A stretch of 64,000 bases of DNA, taken from assembly GCF_001660705.2 (NCBI RefSeq), contig NZ_LYBV02000013.1, positions 1 to 64,000 on the forward strand. Direction: 5' to 3'. The stretch's first letter is position 1. Every line of letters starts with the position of its first letter. The notes beneath the pieces are model-generated. The model saw nothing but the letters and a program-made list of their open reading frames with translations. It made no database searches and was not told the origin of the DNA. The position numbers and the translations under genes were made by a program. This DNA comes from Saccharicrinis aurantiacus (GTDB taxonomy: Bacteria > Bacteroidota > Bacteroidia > Bacteroidales > Marinilabiliaceae). This document shows positions 36,465 to 44,027 of this stretch, piece after piece.

Positions 36465-38396
36465 ATGAAACTACTAACTACCCTTTTAGCGCTAGTATGT
36501 CTTTTTCAAATTTCACAACCCGTTTCAGGTCAGAATGATGGGTTTGATAAAATGTACAAAAAGAGTCTTGATTTTATTAAAGACGGTGATTATAAAGCTG
36601 CAATTCCTCTTTTAAAAAGAGTAGAAGCAAATGATCCTGAAAATATTGATGTACAATATCAATTGGCACATTGTTACCTTAATACAGCACATGGGCCCGA
36701 TTCTGCAGTAATACATTTTATTGCAGCCGAGGAGCTACTAAAGCCAGAAATGCGGAATACCGACTTTGGTATAGATGTGAATATGTCTTTGGCTAAATCC
36801 TATCAGCGTACTTATAATTATGAAAAAGCCATCGAAACATATTCAAATATTCTAAGTTTTATACCAGAGGATTTTGTGGATTTAAAAGAGGTTATTAAAC
36901 GCGAAATAGAAACTTCACAGAACGGAATTGAGTTAATGAAGAATCCTGTTGAGTTAGACGTTTACAATTTAGGGGCAGTAATAAACTCAAAATACGATGA
37001 CCATACGCCTGTTGTTAGTGCTGATGAGTCGGAGCTGTTTTTTACCTCCAAAAGGAAATCATCTTATTCTCAGAAAATACCTAATGGACAGTTTTCTGAG
37101 AAGATTTATCACTCAAAGTATATTAATGGAGAGTGGAAAGAATCAGAGATTATTACTTCCATTCTTGATGAAAATAGCCACGAATCTGTTTTATCTATTT
37201 CTCCTGATGGTTCTGAAATGTATTTGTTAAGGAGTAATATTGATGGTAGTTTAATATATGTGAGTAACTACGATGGGGAAACTTGGAGTGAGCCATATAA
37301 ATTGCCTAAAGGAATTAACAGTAGATTTAATGAAACGCATGCATCTATCAGTGCTGATAAATCTATTTTGCTTTTCACGAGTGATCGCCCTGGAGGTTAT
37401 GGAGGTTTAGATATTTATTACGTTAGAAAGATACCTAATGGAGAATGGGGAGTGCCTGTAAATCTTGGCCCAAAAATTAATACTGAGTTTGATGAAGAAA
37501 CACCAATGCTTCATCCAGGCGGTAGAACTTTATATTTTAGCTCTGAGGGACATAATAGTATGGGAGGTTTTGATATTTTTTACTCTTCAATATTACCGGA
37601 TAGTACATTTACCAACCCAATAAATATGGGTTACCCGATTAATACTCCTGATGATGATATTTTTTTCGTACCTACAGCATCAACCAATAAAGCCTATATG
37701 GCATCGTCTCGTTTTGATTCTAACATTGGGGGAATAGATATTTACCAAGTTGAGTACGAAGAGCCAGAGATTGAAAGAATGGCTGTTTTAAAAGGAGCAA
37801 TTAGTAATGATGCGGATTTGCCAATGGCGGAGTTGAAAATATTGGTTAAAAATGAAGAAACTGTTGTTGGTAAGTATAAAGTAAACCCTGAAGATAATAC
37901 TTACCTAATGATTTTAGAGGCTGACAAGAGTTACGATATTGTTTATTCAGGAGATGAATTTGAGACTTATACAAAAGAGATTGAAGTGAATAGGGAAATG
38001 ACCTATCATAATAGAGAGAATCTTGTAAATATAGATCCTGTTCAATTAGTTACACTTAAAGCTCCAGAAGAAAGCAATACTATAGTCGGGGATGCTGCAA
38101 CTCATAAAGAAGCCACAAAGACCAGTGGAACTAGTAATATTTCTGGTGCAGATGCAAAGTATACGATTCAATTTTTAACCCTTAAAAAGGAAGTTGATTT
38201 AACAACGTACTTTAATAATCTTGATATGACTCAAGTAGATATTGTGAAATGTAAAGATGGTAATGTTAGATATTTATATGGTGCATACAATTCTTATAGT
38301 GAAGCTAAAAAGGCCAAATCAGAATTATTAAAAATAGTTAGTTATAAAGATCCATTTGTTCGCTATATTTACCAAATAGAAGAAATGAGAGAATAA
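36465..38396 (+). CDS. Exported TPR / PD40-propeller protein with C-terminal SPOR-like domain
   Basis: The 643-residue protein has a signal peptide (about 1-22) and repeats the layout of its neighbour: TPR region (about 25-165), PD40 propeller (about 170-435, with ILLFTSDRPGGYGGLDIYYV and TLYFSSEGHNSMGGFDIF), carboxypeptidase-regulatory-like domain (about 440-530). It then adds a linker and a C-terminal domain (about 562-640, starting YTIQFLTLKKEVDL, with GNVRYLYGAYNSYSEAKKAK) that reads like a SPOR domain, which binds denuded peptidoglycan. This may replace the OmpA domain of PorE-like proteins. The stop overlaps the start of the acetyltransferase gene by one base. Confidence 0.85.
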   Translation: MKLLTTLLALVCLFQISQPVSGQNDGFDKMYKKSLDFIKDGDYKAAIPLLKRVEANDPENIDVQYQLAHCYLNTAHGPDSAVIHFIAAEELLKPEMRNTDFGIDVNMSLAKSYQRTYNYEKAIETYSNILSFIPEDFVDLKEVIKREIETSQNGIELMKNPVELDVYNLGAVINSKYDDHTPVVSADESELFFTSKRKSSYSQKIPNGQFSEKIYHSKYINGEWKESEIITSILDENSHESVLSISPDGSEMYLLRSNIDGSLIYVSNYDGETWSEPYKLPKGINSRFNETHASISADKSILLFTSDRPGGYGGLDIYYVRKIPNGEWGVPVNLGPKINTEFDEETPMLHPGGRTLYFSSEGHNSMGGFDIFYSSILPDSTFTNPINMGYPINTPDDDIFFVPTASTNKAYMASSRFDSNIGGIDIYQVEYEEPEIERMAVLKGAISNDADLPMAELKILVKNEETVVGKYKVNPEDNTYLMILEADKSYDIVYSGDEFETYTKEIEVNREMTYHNRENLVNIDPVQLVTLKAPEESNTIVGDAATHKEATKTSGTSNISGADAKYTIQFLTLKKEVDLTTYFNNLDMTQVDIVKCKDGNVRYLYGAYNSYSEAKKAKSELLKIVSYKDPFVRYIYQIEEMRE

Positions 38397-38920
38397 TGCT
38401 AGATCAAAATATACGTTTAAGAGCTGTTGAACCTGAGGATATCAATACGCTTTATGAATTAGAAAATAAAATGGAACTATGGGTCGCATCTGAGACCCTA
38501 GTTCCATTTTCGCGTTTTCAGCTGAAGCAGTATATTGCTTCAATGAATAATGATATCTATGAAAATAAAGAACTTAGGTTAATTGTTGAGATAGATCATA
38601 ACGACCAAAAAGCAGTGGCAGGGATCATTGATTTATTTGATTTCGATCCATTTCATAATAGAGCAGGAGTGGGGATAATTGTTAATAAAAAATTTCAGAA
38701 TAGAGGTGTTGCAAGTAAGGCGTTAGAACTATTAATCAAATATTCATTTCAACACCTTGGCATTCATCAATTATATTGTTCTGTTATTACTTCTAATAAA
38801 GCCTCTGTAAAGTTGTTTGAAAATAAGGGTTTTACATTAATGGGTACGCGCAAAGAGTGGCGCAAAGTAGCCAATAAATACGAGGATGAATTTATGTATC
38901 AATTGATCAACAATCAGTAA
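38396..38920 (+). CDS. GNAT-family N-acetyltransferase (RimJ/RimL/SpeG-like)
   Basis: The 174-residue protein has the GNAT fold: N-terminal IRLRAVEPEDINTLYELENK, the acetyl-CoA pyrophosphate-binding loop NKKFQNRGVASKALELL near residue 100, and C-terminal NKASVKLFENKGFTLMGTRK. Its start overlaps the previous stop in TAATG, so translation is probably coupled to the SPOR-domain protein gene. Members of this branch acetylate ribosomal proteins, polyamines or small molecules. The substrate here is not known. Confidence 0.9.
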   Translation: MLDQNIRLRAVEPEDINTLYELENKMELWVASETLVPFSRFQLKQYIASMNNDIYENKELRLIVEIDHNDQKAVAGIIDLFDFDPFHNRAGVGIIVNKKFQNRGVASKALELLIKYSFQHLGIHQLYCSVITSNKASVKLFENKGFTLMGTRKEWRKVANKYEDEFMYQLINNQ

Positions 38921-38921
38921 G

Positions 38922-39365
38922 TTATTTGTAGGCTGGTATTTGCTCTAAAAATTGATAGTTCCTGCCATCATCCGCAATAGAAGCGCAATAATGATTCAAA
39001 CCATTTGTAACCACAAGTAGTTTGGTTCTAAGTTTAATGTTATATCGGGCAGCTTGGTCAAATACAGCTTGCGTTATTTTTACTTTTGGAGCTTTACATT
39101 CAACTATCAGCAAAGGTTTACGCATGGTGTTGTAAACTACTATATCGGCTCTTTGCGAAAGTCCATTGATGTTAACTTTGGCTTCAATAGCCATTAAGGA
39201 TGAAGGGTAATTCAACTGTTCTATTAAAAAAGATACAAAATTCTGCCGAACCCATTCTTCCGGGGTAAGAACAACATACTTGCGCCTTATCTTATCAAAT
39301 ATCTTTTTTTTGCCGAGCACTTCTTTAATTGTGAAATTATATTGTGGCAAATTCAGTGGATCCAT
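38922..39365 (-). CDS. Stand-alone type I restriction HsdR N-terminal-like nuclease domain protein
   Basis: I choose the ATG at 39365 (MDPLNLPQ, 147 residues); the longer frame would need a TTG three codons earlier. The sequence resembles the HsdR N-terminal nuclease domain: LTPEEWVRQNFVSFLIEQLN, then the PD-(D/E)xK core with RADIVVY (Asp) and LLIVECKAPK (Glu-x-Lys). The helicase and specificity parts of a restriction system are absent, and no hsdM or hsdS gene is nearby. Orphans of this type are common in Bacteroidota near holA; their function is not known to me. It is convergent with the acetyltransferase gene, one base apart. Confidence 0.88.
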   Translation of the reverse strand: MDPLNLPQYNFTIKEVLGKKKIFDKIRRKYVVLTPEEWVRQNFVSFLIEQLNYPSSLMAIEAKVNINGLSQRADIVVYNTMRKPLLIVECKAPKVKITQAVFDQAARYNIKLRTKLLVVTNGLNHYCASIADDGRNYQFLEQIPAYK

Positions 39366-39472
39366 TCGTATCAATTTTTATACAAATATAACTTTTTTAC
39401 TAAAGTCGTTATTGCGAAATAAGGTATATTAGGGCCTCAAATAAAAAGTCAAATCAACTAAAAAATACAGCC

Positions 39473-40249
39473 ATGAAAACAAAAAAAGATATCATAGACA
39501 ATTGGTTGCCTCGATATACAGGTAGGAAATTAGAAGACTTCACTCAACATATATTGCTAACAAACTTTCAGCATTATGTTGATTTATTTGCCAAATGGTA
39601 CGATGTACCTATTGTTGGTGAAGATGCGAATATGCCCAATGCAAGTGCCAATGGAATTACCATAATCAATTTTGGAATGGGTAGTCCTAATGCTGCTACT
39701 ATTATCGACCTACTAGGAGCCATCAAACCAAAGGCTGTTCTATTTTTAGGGAAATGTGGTGGTTTAAAAAAGAAGAATCAGCTGGGTGATTTAATTATTC
39801 CAATTGCGGCTATCAGAAATGAGGGTACATCAAATGATTATTTGCCTGCAGAAGTGCCTGCTTTGCCTGCCTTTAATTTACAGCGTGCGGTTTCGTCAAC
39901 TATAGTTAGTTACGAAAGAGATTATTATACGGGTACTGTTTTTACAACCAATAGAAGGGTATGGGAGTATGATTCTAATTTTAAAAAATACCTAGAGGAA
40001 ACTCGTGCCATGGCAATTGACATGGAAACGGCTACAATTTTTGTGGTTGGTTTTGCAAATGAAATTCCAGTGGGTGCCTTGTTGTTAGTGTCAGATCAGC
40101 CCATGATTTCTACAGGCATAAAAACGGATTCAAGCGATAAGAAAGTAACAGAAGAGTTTGTTGAGCAACATCTTAAAATAGGAATTGATTCAATACGCGA
40201 AATTATTGATGAAGGCTTATCTGTGAAACACCTACATTTTGAAGGATAA
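39473..40249 (+). CDS. amn: AMP nucleosidase
   Basis: The 258-residue protein belongs to the nucleoside phosphorylase/nucleosidase fold: INFGMGSPNAATIIDLLGAI and VLFLGKCGGLKKKNQLGDLI early, and the nucleobase and ribose site AMAIDMETATIFVVGFANEI late, with SDQPMISTGIKTD after it. AMP nucleosidase splits AMP into adenine and ribose 5-phosphate in the cytoplasm. It is the short Bacteroidota form, without the N-terminal regulatory domain of the E. coli enzyme (about 480 residues). It heads a run of five closely spaced genes on this strand. Confidence 0.92.
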   Translation: MKTKKDIIDNWLPRYTGRKLEDFTQHILLTNFQHYVDLFAKWYDVPIVGEDANMPNASANGITIINFGMGSPNAATIIDLLGAIKPKAVLFLGKCGGLKKKNQLGDLIIPIAAIRNEGTSNDYLPAEVPALPAFNLQRAVSSTIVSYERDYYTGTVFTTNRRVWEYDSNFKKYLEETRAMAIDMETATIFVVGFANEIPVGALLLVSDQPMISTGIKTDSSDKKVTEEFVEQHLKIGIDSIREIIDEGLSVKHLHFEG

Positions 40250-40289
40250 TTGTACTTTTGTATTATACTAAAAGAGAACAACTACAAGC

Positions 40290-41294
40290 GTGAACGATTT
40301 TAAGCAGATAATGGCCGATTTAAAAAATCGGCAGTTTAAGCCTATTTATTTCTTAATGGGTGAAGAAACGTATTACATTGATCAAATTACCAATTATATA
40401 ACAGATAATTGTTTGACTGAAGAGGAAAAAGGCTTCAATCAAACAATTCTGTATGGTAAAGATACCGATGTTAATACGGTTATTCTTACTGCTCGACGCT
40501 ACCCAATGATGTCGCAATATCAAGTGGTAGTGGTAAAGGAAGCGCAGAATTTAGATAAGATTGAAGAATTAGTACACTACGCTGAAAATCCACTGAATTC
40601 AACCATATTAGTTGTTAACTATAAATACAAAACCTTTGATAGTAGAAAGAAGCTATCTAAAACCTTAAAAAAGAGTAAGAGTATATTTGAGTTTAAAAAG
40701 CTTTATGATAATCAGGTAGCACCGTGGATAACAGGTTATTTAAAAGAAAATGGCTTAAGTATTGACCTAAAAGCTTCGTCATTATTGTCGGATTCACTGG
40801 GTTCTGATCTATCAAAAATAGTAAAGGAACTTGATAAACTTAAGGTTGCCTTAGGTAACAATGTGCAGCAAATAACAGCTGATGATGTAGAAAAGAATAT
40901 AGGGCTAAGTAAGGATTACAATAGTTTTGAATTACAAAAAGCCATTGTTAATAAGGAAGTGCTAAAAGCCAATAGAATAATTAAGGTTTTTGCCAACAAT
41001 CCTAAAGATCATCCTATCCAGGCAACAATATCAGTATTGTTTAATTACTTTTCAAAGTTAATGATATACTATTACCTAAAGGATAAAGGTAAAGCAAATG
41101 TGGCGAAGGAGTTATCTATTAATCCATTTTTTGTACAGGGTTATGCATTAGGAGCTCGTAATTATTCAGGTAGAAAAGTTGTTGATATCATCTCAATACT
41201 TAGAGATTACGATATGAAGAGTAAAGGTTTTAACAATGTTTCTGCCAATACCGGAGACTTGTTAAAAGAGATGATTTTTAAAATATTACATTAA
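40290..41294 (+). CDS. holA: DNA polymerase III subunit delta
   Basis: The 334-residue protein starts at a GTG and has the usual length for HolA. It contains the N-terminal AAA-like segment FKPIYFLMGEETYYIDQITN and the domain-III helical part near the end (LQKAIVNKEVLKANRIIKVF). Delta is the wrench of the clamp loader that opens the sliding clamp. It is 40 bases after amn and 13 before the rhomboid gene. A TACTTTTG at 40253-40260 could serve as an internal -7 promoter element. Confidence 0.93.
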   Translation: MNDFKQIMADLKNRQFKPIYFLMGEETYYIDQITNYITDNCLTEEEKGFNQTILYGKDTDVNTVILTARRYPMMSQYQVVVVKEAQNLDKIEELVHYAENPLNSTILVVNYKYKTFDSRKKLSKTLKKSKSIFEFKKLYDNQVAPWITGYLKENGLSIDLKASSLLSDSLGSDLSKIVKELDKLKVALGNNVQQITADDVEKNIGLSKDYNSFELQKAIVNKEVLKANRIIKVFANNPKDHPIQATISVLFNYFSKLMIYYYLKDKGKANVAKELSINPFFVQGYALGARNYSGRKVVDIISILRDYDMKSKGFNNVSANTGDLLKEMIFKILH

Positions 41295-41307
41295 AATAGA
41301 ACTTATA

Positions 41308-41922
41308 ATGAACGCATTATTTATATTGATTGCAGTTATCGTAGTCATTAGTGTTACCGCATTTAGTCAGCCGCACCTTATTGAAAAATACCAGTTTAAC
41401 GCCTATAGAATTATTAAGCATAAGGAATATGTTCGACTAATTTCACATGGTTTTTTACATGGTAGTTGGTCGCACTTACTAATTAATATGTTTGTATTGT
41501 ACTCTTTTGGTAGAGCCGTGATTTACTATTTTAATCAAGCTTTTCCAGGCAGAGGTTTATTAATGTTCTTTATTCTTTTTTTTGCAGCACTAATCTTCTC
41601 AAGTTTATATTCGCTAGTAAAAGAAAAGGAGAACCCATATTATAATGCTATTGGTGCTTCAGGTGCTGTTTCAGCAGTAGTTTTTACAAGTATATTTTTT
41701 AGTCCTTATAGCATGCTCTACTTATTTGCTATTGTACCTATTCCTGGAATTGTTTTCGGTGTTGGATACTTGGTTTATTCTAGGGTTATGGCCCAAAAGG
41801 GTATGGATAATATTGGCCATGATGCGCATTTCTGGGGTGCAGTATTTGGATTAATTTTCCCAATTCTTTACAAGCCCTCGTTATTTATCGATTTCATTTA
41901 TAGATTATTTCCATTTTTATAA
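41308..41922 (+). CDS. Rhomboid-family intramembrane serine protease
   Basis: The 204-residue protein has about six membrane helices. The catalytic Ser is in the GASGAVSAVVF motif (about residue 118) and the His in GHDAHFWGAVFG (about residue 172). The RLISHGFLHGSWSHLLINM segment before them is the conserved loop of rhomboids. The enzyme cleaves transmembrane substrates within the lipid bilayer. Its substrate is unknown. The stop overlaps the gmhB start by one base. Confidence 0.92.
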   Translation: MNALFILIAVIVVISVTAFSQPHLIEKYQFNAYRIIKHKEYVRLISHGFLHGSWSHLLINMFVLYSFGRAVIYYFNQAFPGRGLLMFFILFFAALIFSSLYSLVKEKENPYYNAIGASGAVSAVVFTSIFFSPYSMLYLFAIVPIPGIVFGVGYLVYSRVMAQKGMDNIGHDAHFWGAVFGLIFPILYKPSLFIDFIYRLFPFL

Positions 41923-42416
41923 TGAAAAAAGCAGTTTTTATTGATAGAGATGGGGTTGTAAATAGTGATGAAGGACATTACTACATCTATAAAATAGAAG
42001 ATTTTGTTTTAAACCCTGATCTTCCAAGTGCACTTGCTTTGCTAAAAGAGGCCGGTTTTATGCTTGTGTTAATAACCAACCAAGGAGGAGTTGCCAAAGG
42101 TATTTATACTGTTGATGATGTGAATGCAATTCATCAAAAGATGCAAGGTATTTTGCAAGCTTATAATGCTAATTTTGATGCAATTTATTGTTGTCCTCAT
42201 CACAATGAAGTATCTAATTGTGAATGCAGAAAACCAAAGCCAGGTATGCTATTACAGGCTGCAGAAGAATATGATATAGATTTGTCTGAATCTTTTTTGA
42301 TAGGCGATTCTTTACGAGATATTCAGGCAGGTGAAGCAGCAGGAGTGAAGCAAAGTTATAGAGTTGAAAAGAATACTTCAATTCTTGGTATATGTGAAAG
42401 TATAGTAAAGCAATAA
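41922..42416 (+). CDS. gmhB: D-glycero-beta-D-manno-heptose-1,7-bisphosphate 7-phosphatase (HAD IIIA)
   Basis: The 164-residue protein has the HAD nucleophile and acid in FIDRDGVVN (Asp8 and Asp10), motif II Thr in LVLITNQGGVAKG, the zinc-binding Cys/His loop CCPHHNEVSNCECRKPKPG, and motif IV in FLIGDSLRDIQAG. These identify GmhB, which removes the 7-phosphate in ADP-heptose synthesis for lipopolysaccharide. A histidinol-phosphatase role is less likely, since no his genes are near. The start overlaps the rhomboid stop (TAATG), which suggests coupled translation. Confidence 0.9.
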   Translation: MKKAVFIDRDGVVNSDEGHYYIYKIEDFVLNPDLPSALALLKEAGFMLVLITNQGGVAKGIYTVDDVNAIHQKMQGILQAYNANFDAIYCCPHHNEVSNCECRKPKPGMLLQAAEEYDIDLSESFLIGDSLRDIQAGEAAGVKQSYRVEKNTSILGICESIVKQ

Positions 42417-42418
42417 TT

Positions 42419-43279
42419 ATGAATGCTTCCATCGTTTGTTATAATAAAAGGTTTTATCATGAGGATGAGGTTCCAATAAGGTTTAACAATAGGGCTTTTA
42501 AGTTTGGAGATTCTTTCTTCGAAACCATCCGATGTAATGGTAACGAAGCGCTTCATTTTAACCTGCACTACAAAAGGATGATTAAGGCTTTGATGAGTCT
42601 TAAAATGGAAATAGCTAGTTTGCCACCGCAGCATGAGTTAGAGCATTTAATATCTAGTTTATTAAAACAGAATAAGTGTTTTGGTGCCAGTCGTGTTCGA
42701 ATAGAAGTTCTTCGTTCAGGCATGGGTTTATATACACCCGAAACAAATAGCGTTGATTTTGTAATTGAATGTAGTAAGCTTGTAAGCACAAACTACGAGC
42801 TGAATAAAAAAGGGCTCTTATTGGGAGATTTTACTGAGGTAAAGAAAGGTTATAATCCTATCTCATTTTTTAAAAGTGGAAATGCATTACCTTATATATT
42901 GGCTTCTTTCGAAAAAGTAAATAGTAATGTTGATGATTGTTTTATTTATAATAATGAAGGTAAAATTATTGAGGCCATCAGCTCTAATTTATTTTGGATT
43001 AAGGATGGTGTTTTTTATACGCCTTCTGTTTTTGCAGGTTGCGTAGGTGGTATAATGCGTCAGGTACTTATTCAAATTATCAAAAGTTCTAAATGGCCAA
43101 ATGTAATAGAAGTAAGTGGTGTGCAAAAGGAGGAACTTGTAAATGTTGAAGAGATGTTTTTATGCAATGCTATTCAAGGTATTCAGTGGATAGTAGGGTA
43201 TAATGATAAGCGTTATTTTAATCAAATGACTCGACAACTACAGCAATTGTTAAATGAGTTTACTTATGAATCTATTTAA
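42419..43279 (+). CDS. Aminotransferase class IV (IlvE/PabC-like)
   Basis: The 286-residue protein has the fold-type IV PLP pattern: YHEDEVPIRFNNRAFKFGDS followed by FFETIR, the likely PLP Lys in SFFKSGNALPYILA (about residue 152), and the phosphate-binding region EAISSNLFWIKDGVFYTPSV followed by GIMRQ. Family members are branched-chain aminotransferases, D-amino-acid transaminases or aminodeoxychorismate lyases; sequence alone does not separate them here. It begins 2 bases after gmhB and overlaps the convergent YqgE gene by 4 bases. Confidence 0.9.
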   Translation: MNASIVCYNKRFYHEDEVPIRFNNRAFKFGDSFFETIRCNGNEALHFNLHYKRMIKALMSLKMEIASLPPQHELEHLISSLLKQNKCFGASRVRIEVLRSGMGLYTPETNSVDFVIECSKLVSTNYELNKKGLLLGDFTEVKKGYNPISFFKSGNALPYILASFEKVNSNVDDCFIYNNEGKIIEAISSNLFWIKDGVFYTPSVFAGCVGGIMRQVLIQIIKSSKWPNVIEVSGVQKEELVNVEEMFLCNAIQGIQWIVGYNDKRYFNQMTRQLQQLLNEFTYESI

Positions 43280-43869
43280 TTACTGCTTGGATCTTCTGGG
43301 AACTTTGACCAAGTTTCATATTTACCGCCAAGCTTCGAAAGGCTATCGCGCCAAATACTAGCTACACCTCTTTCCATAATAAATTCTTCGTTCATTTCTG
43401 TTGGAATCCATGAGTTCTCCTTGATTTCTTTCTCAAGTTGACCAGATGCCCATCCTGAGTATCCTGCAAAGAATTTTACATTGCTTGAATCAGCTTTACC
43501 TTTGTTTATTAACTCTTTGAGTACTTCAAATTCACCTCCCCAATAAAGGGTATCTGATATTTTTAAAGCACCAGGAATTTTGTCTCCTAATTTATGTATA
43601 AAGTGCAGAGTATCTGATGAAACTGGGCCTCCGATATATAATTCACCTTTAAAGCTTAATAAATCATCAATAATTTCATCAGGAAAAATATGACTTGTTT
43701 TATTTAGTACAAAACCTACAGCACCATGCGCTCCATATTCGGTTAATAAAACAATAGACCTACTAAAATAAGGCCCTTTTAAAAAAGGGTCTGCAATCAA
43801 GATTGTGCCTTTATCAGGTTTTATCTTGGGTCTGTCAACCTTAAATATGTTAAAATTTTTTTTGCTCAT
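43276..43869 (-). CDS. yqgE: YqgE/AlgH family protein
   Basis: The 197-residue protein matches the family: GTILIADPFLKGPYFSRSIV near the start, GAVGFVLNKTSH, LYIGGPVSSDTLHFIHKLGD, and VKFFAGYSGWASGQLEKEIK. YqgE proteins are conserved but have no firmly known biochemical role; AlgH was linked to alginate regulation in Pseudomonas. It is cytoplasmic by sequence. It is convergent with and overlaps the aminotransferase gene by 4 bases. Confidence 0.93.
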   Translation of the reverse strand: MSKKNFNIFKVDRPKIKPDKGTILIADPFLKGPYFSRSIVLLTEYGAHGAVGFVLNKTSHIFPDEIIDDLLSFKGELYIGGPVSSDTLHFIHKLGDKIPGALKISDTLYWGGEFEVLKELINKGKADSSNVKFFAGYSGWASGQLEKEIKENSWIPTEMNEEFIMERGVASIWRDSLSKLGGKYETWSKFPEDPSSN

Positions 43870-44027
43870 TTTGTTAAATCTATTGTTTTAAATTAACAAT
43901 TATTTGCTTGTTATAAAAAAATATTGGCCCTTATTTTGTATGTCAGTATCAACTCATTGTATAAAGTATAACATAAAAATTCAGTTTTTAGTACCTTTAT
44001 ACTTCAATCAGTTTATAAATTTCCAGT

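Noticed and set aside
38922-39365. Restriction-modification or defence island
   Set aside because: Only one nuclease-like domain is present, with no methylase, helicase or specificity gene, surrounded by housekeeping genes.
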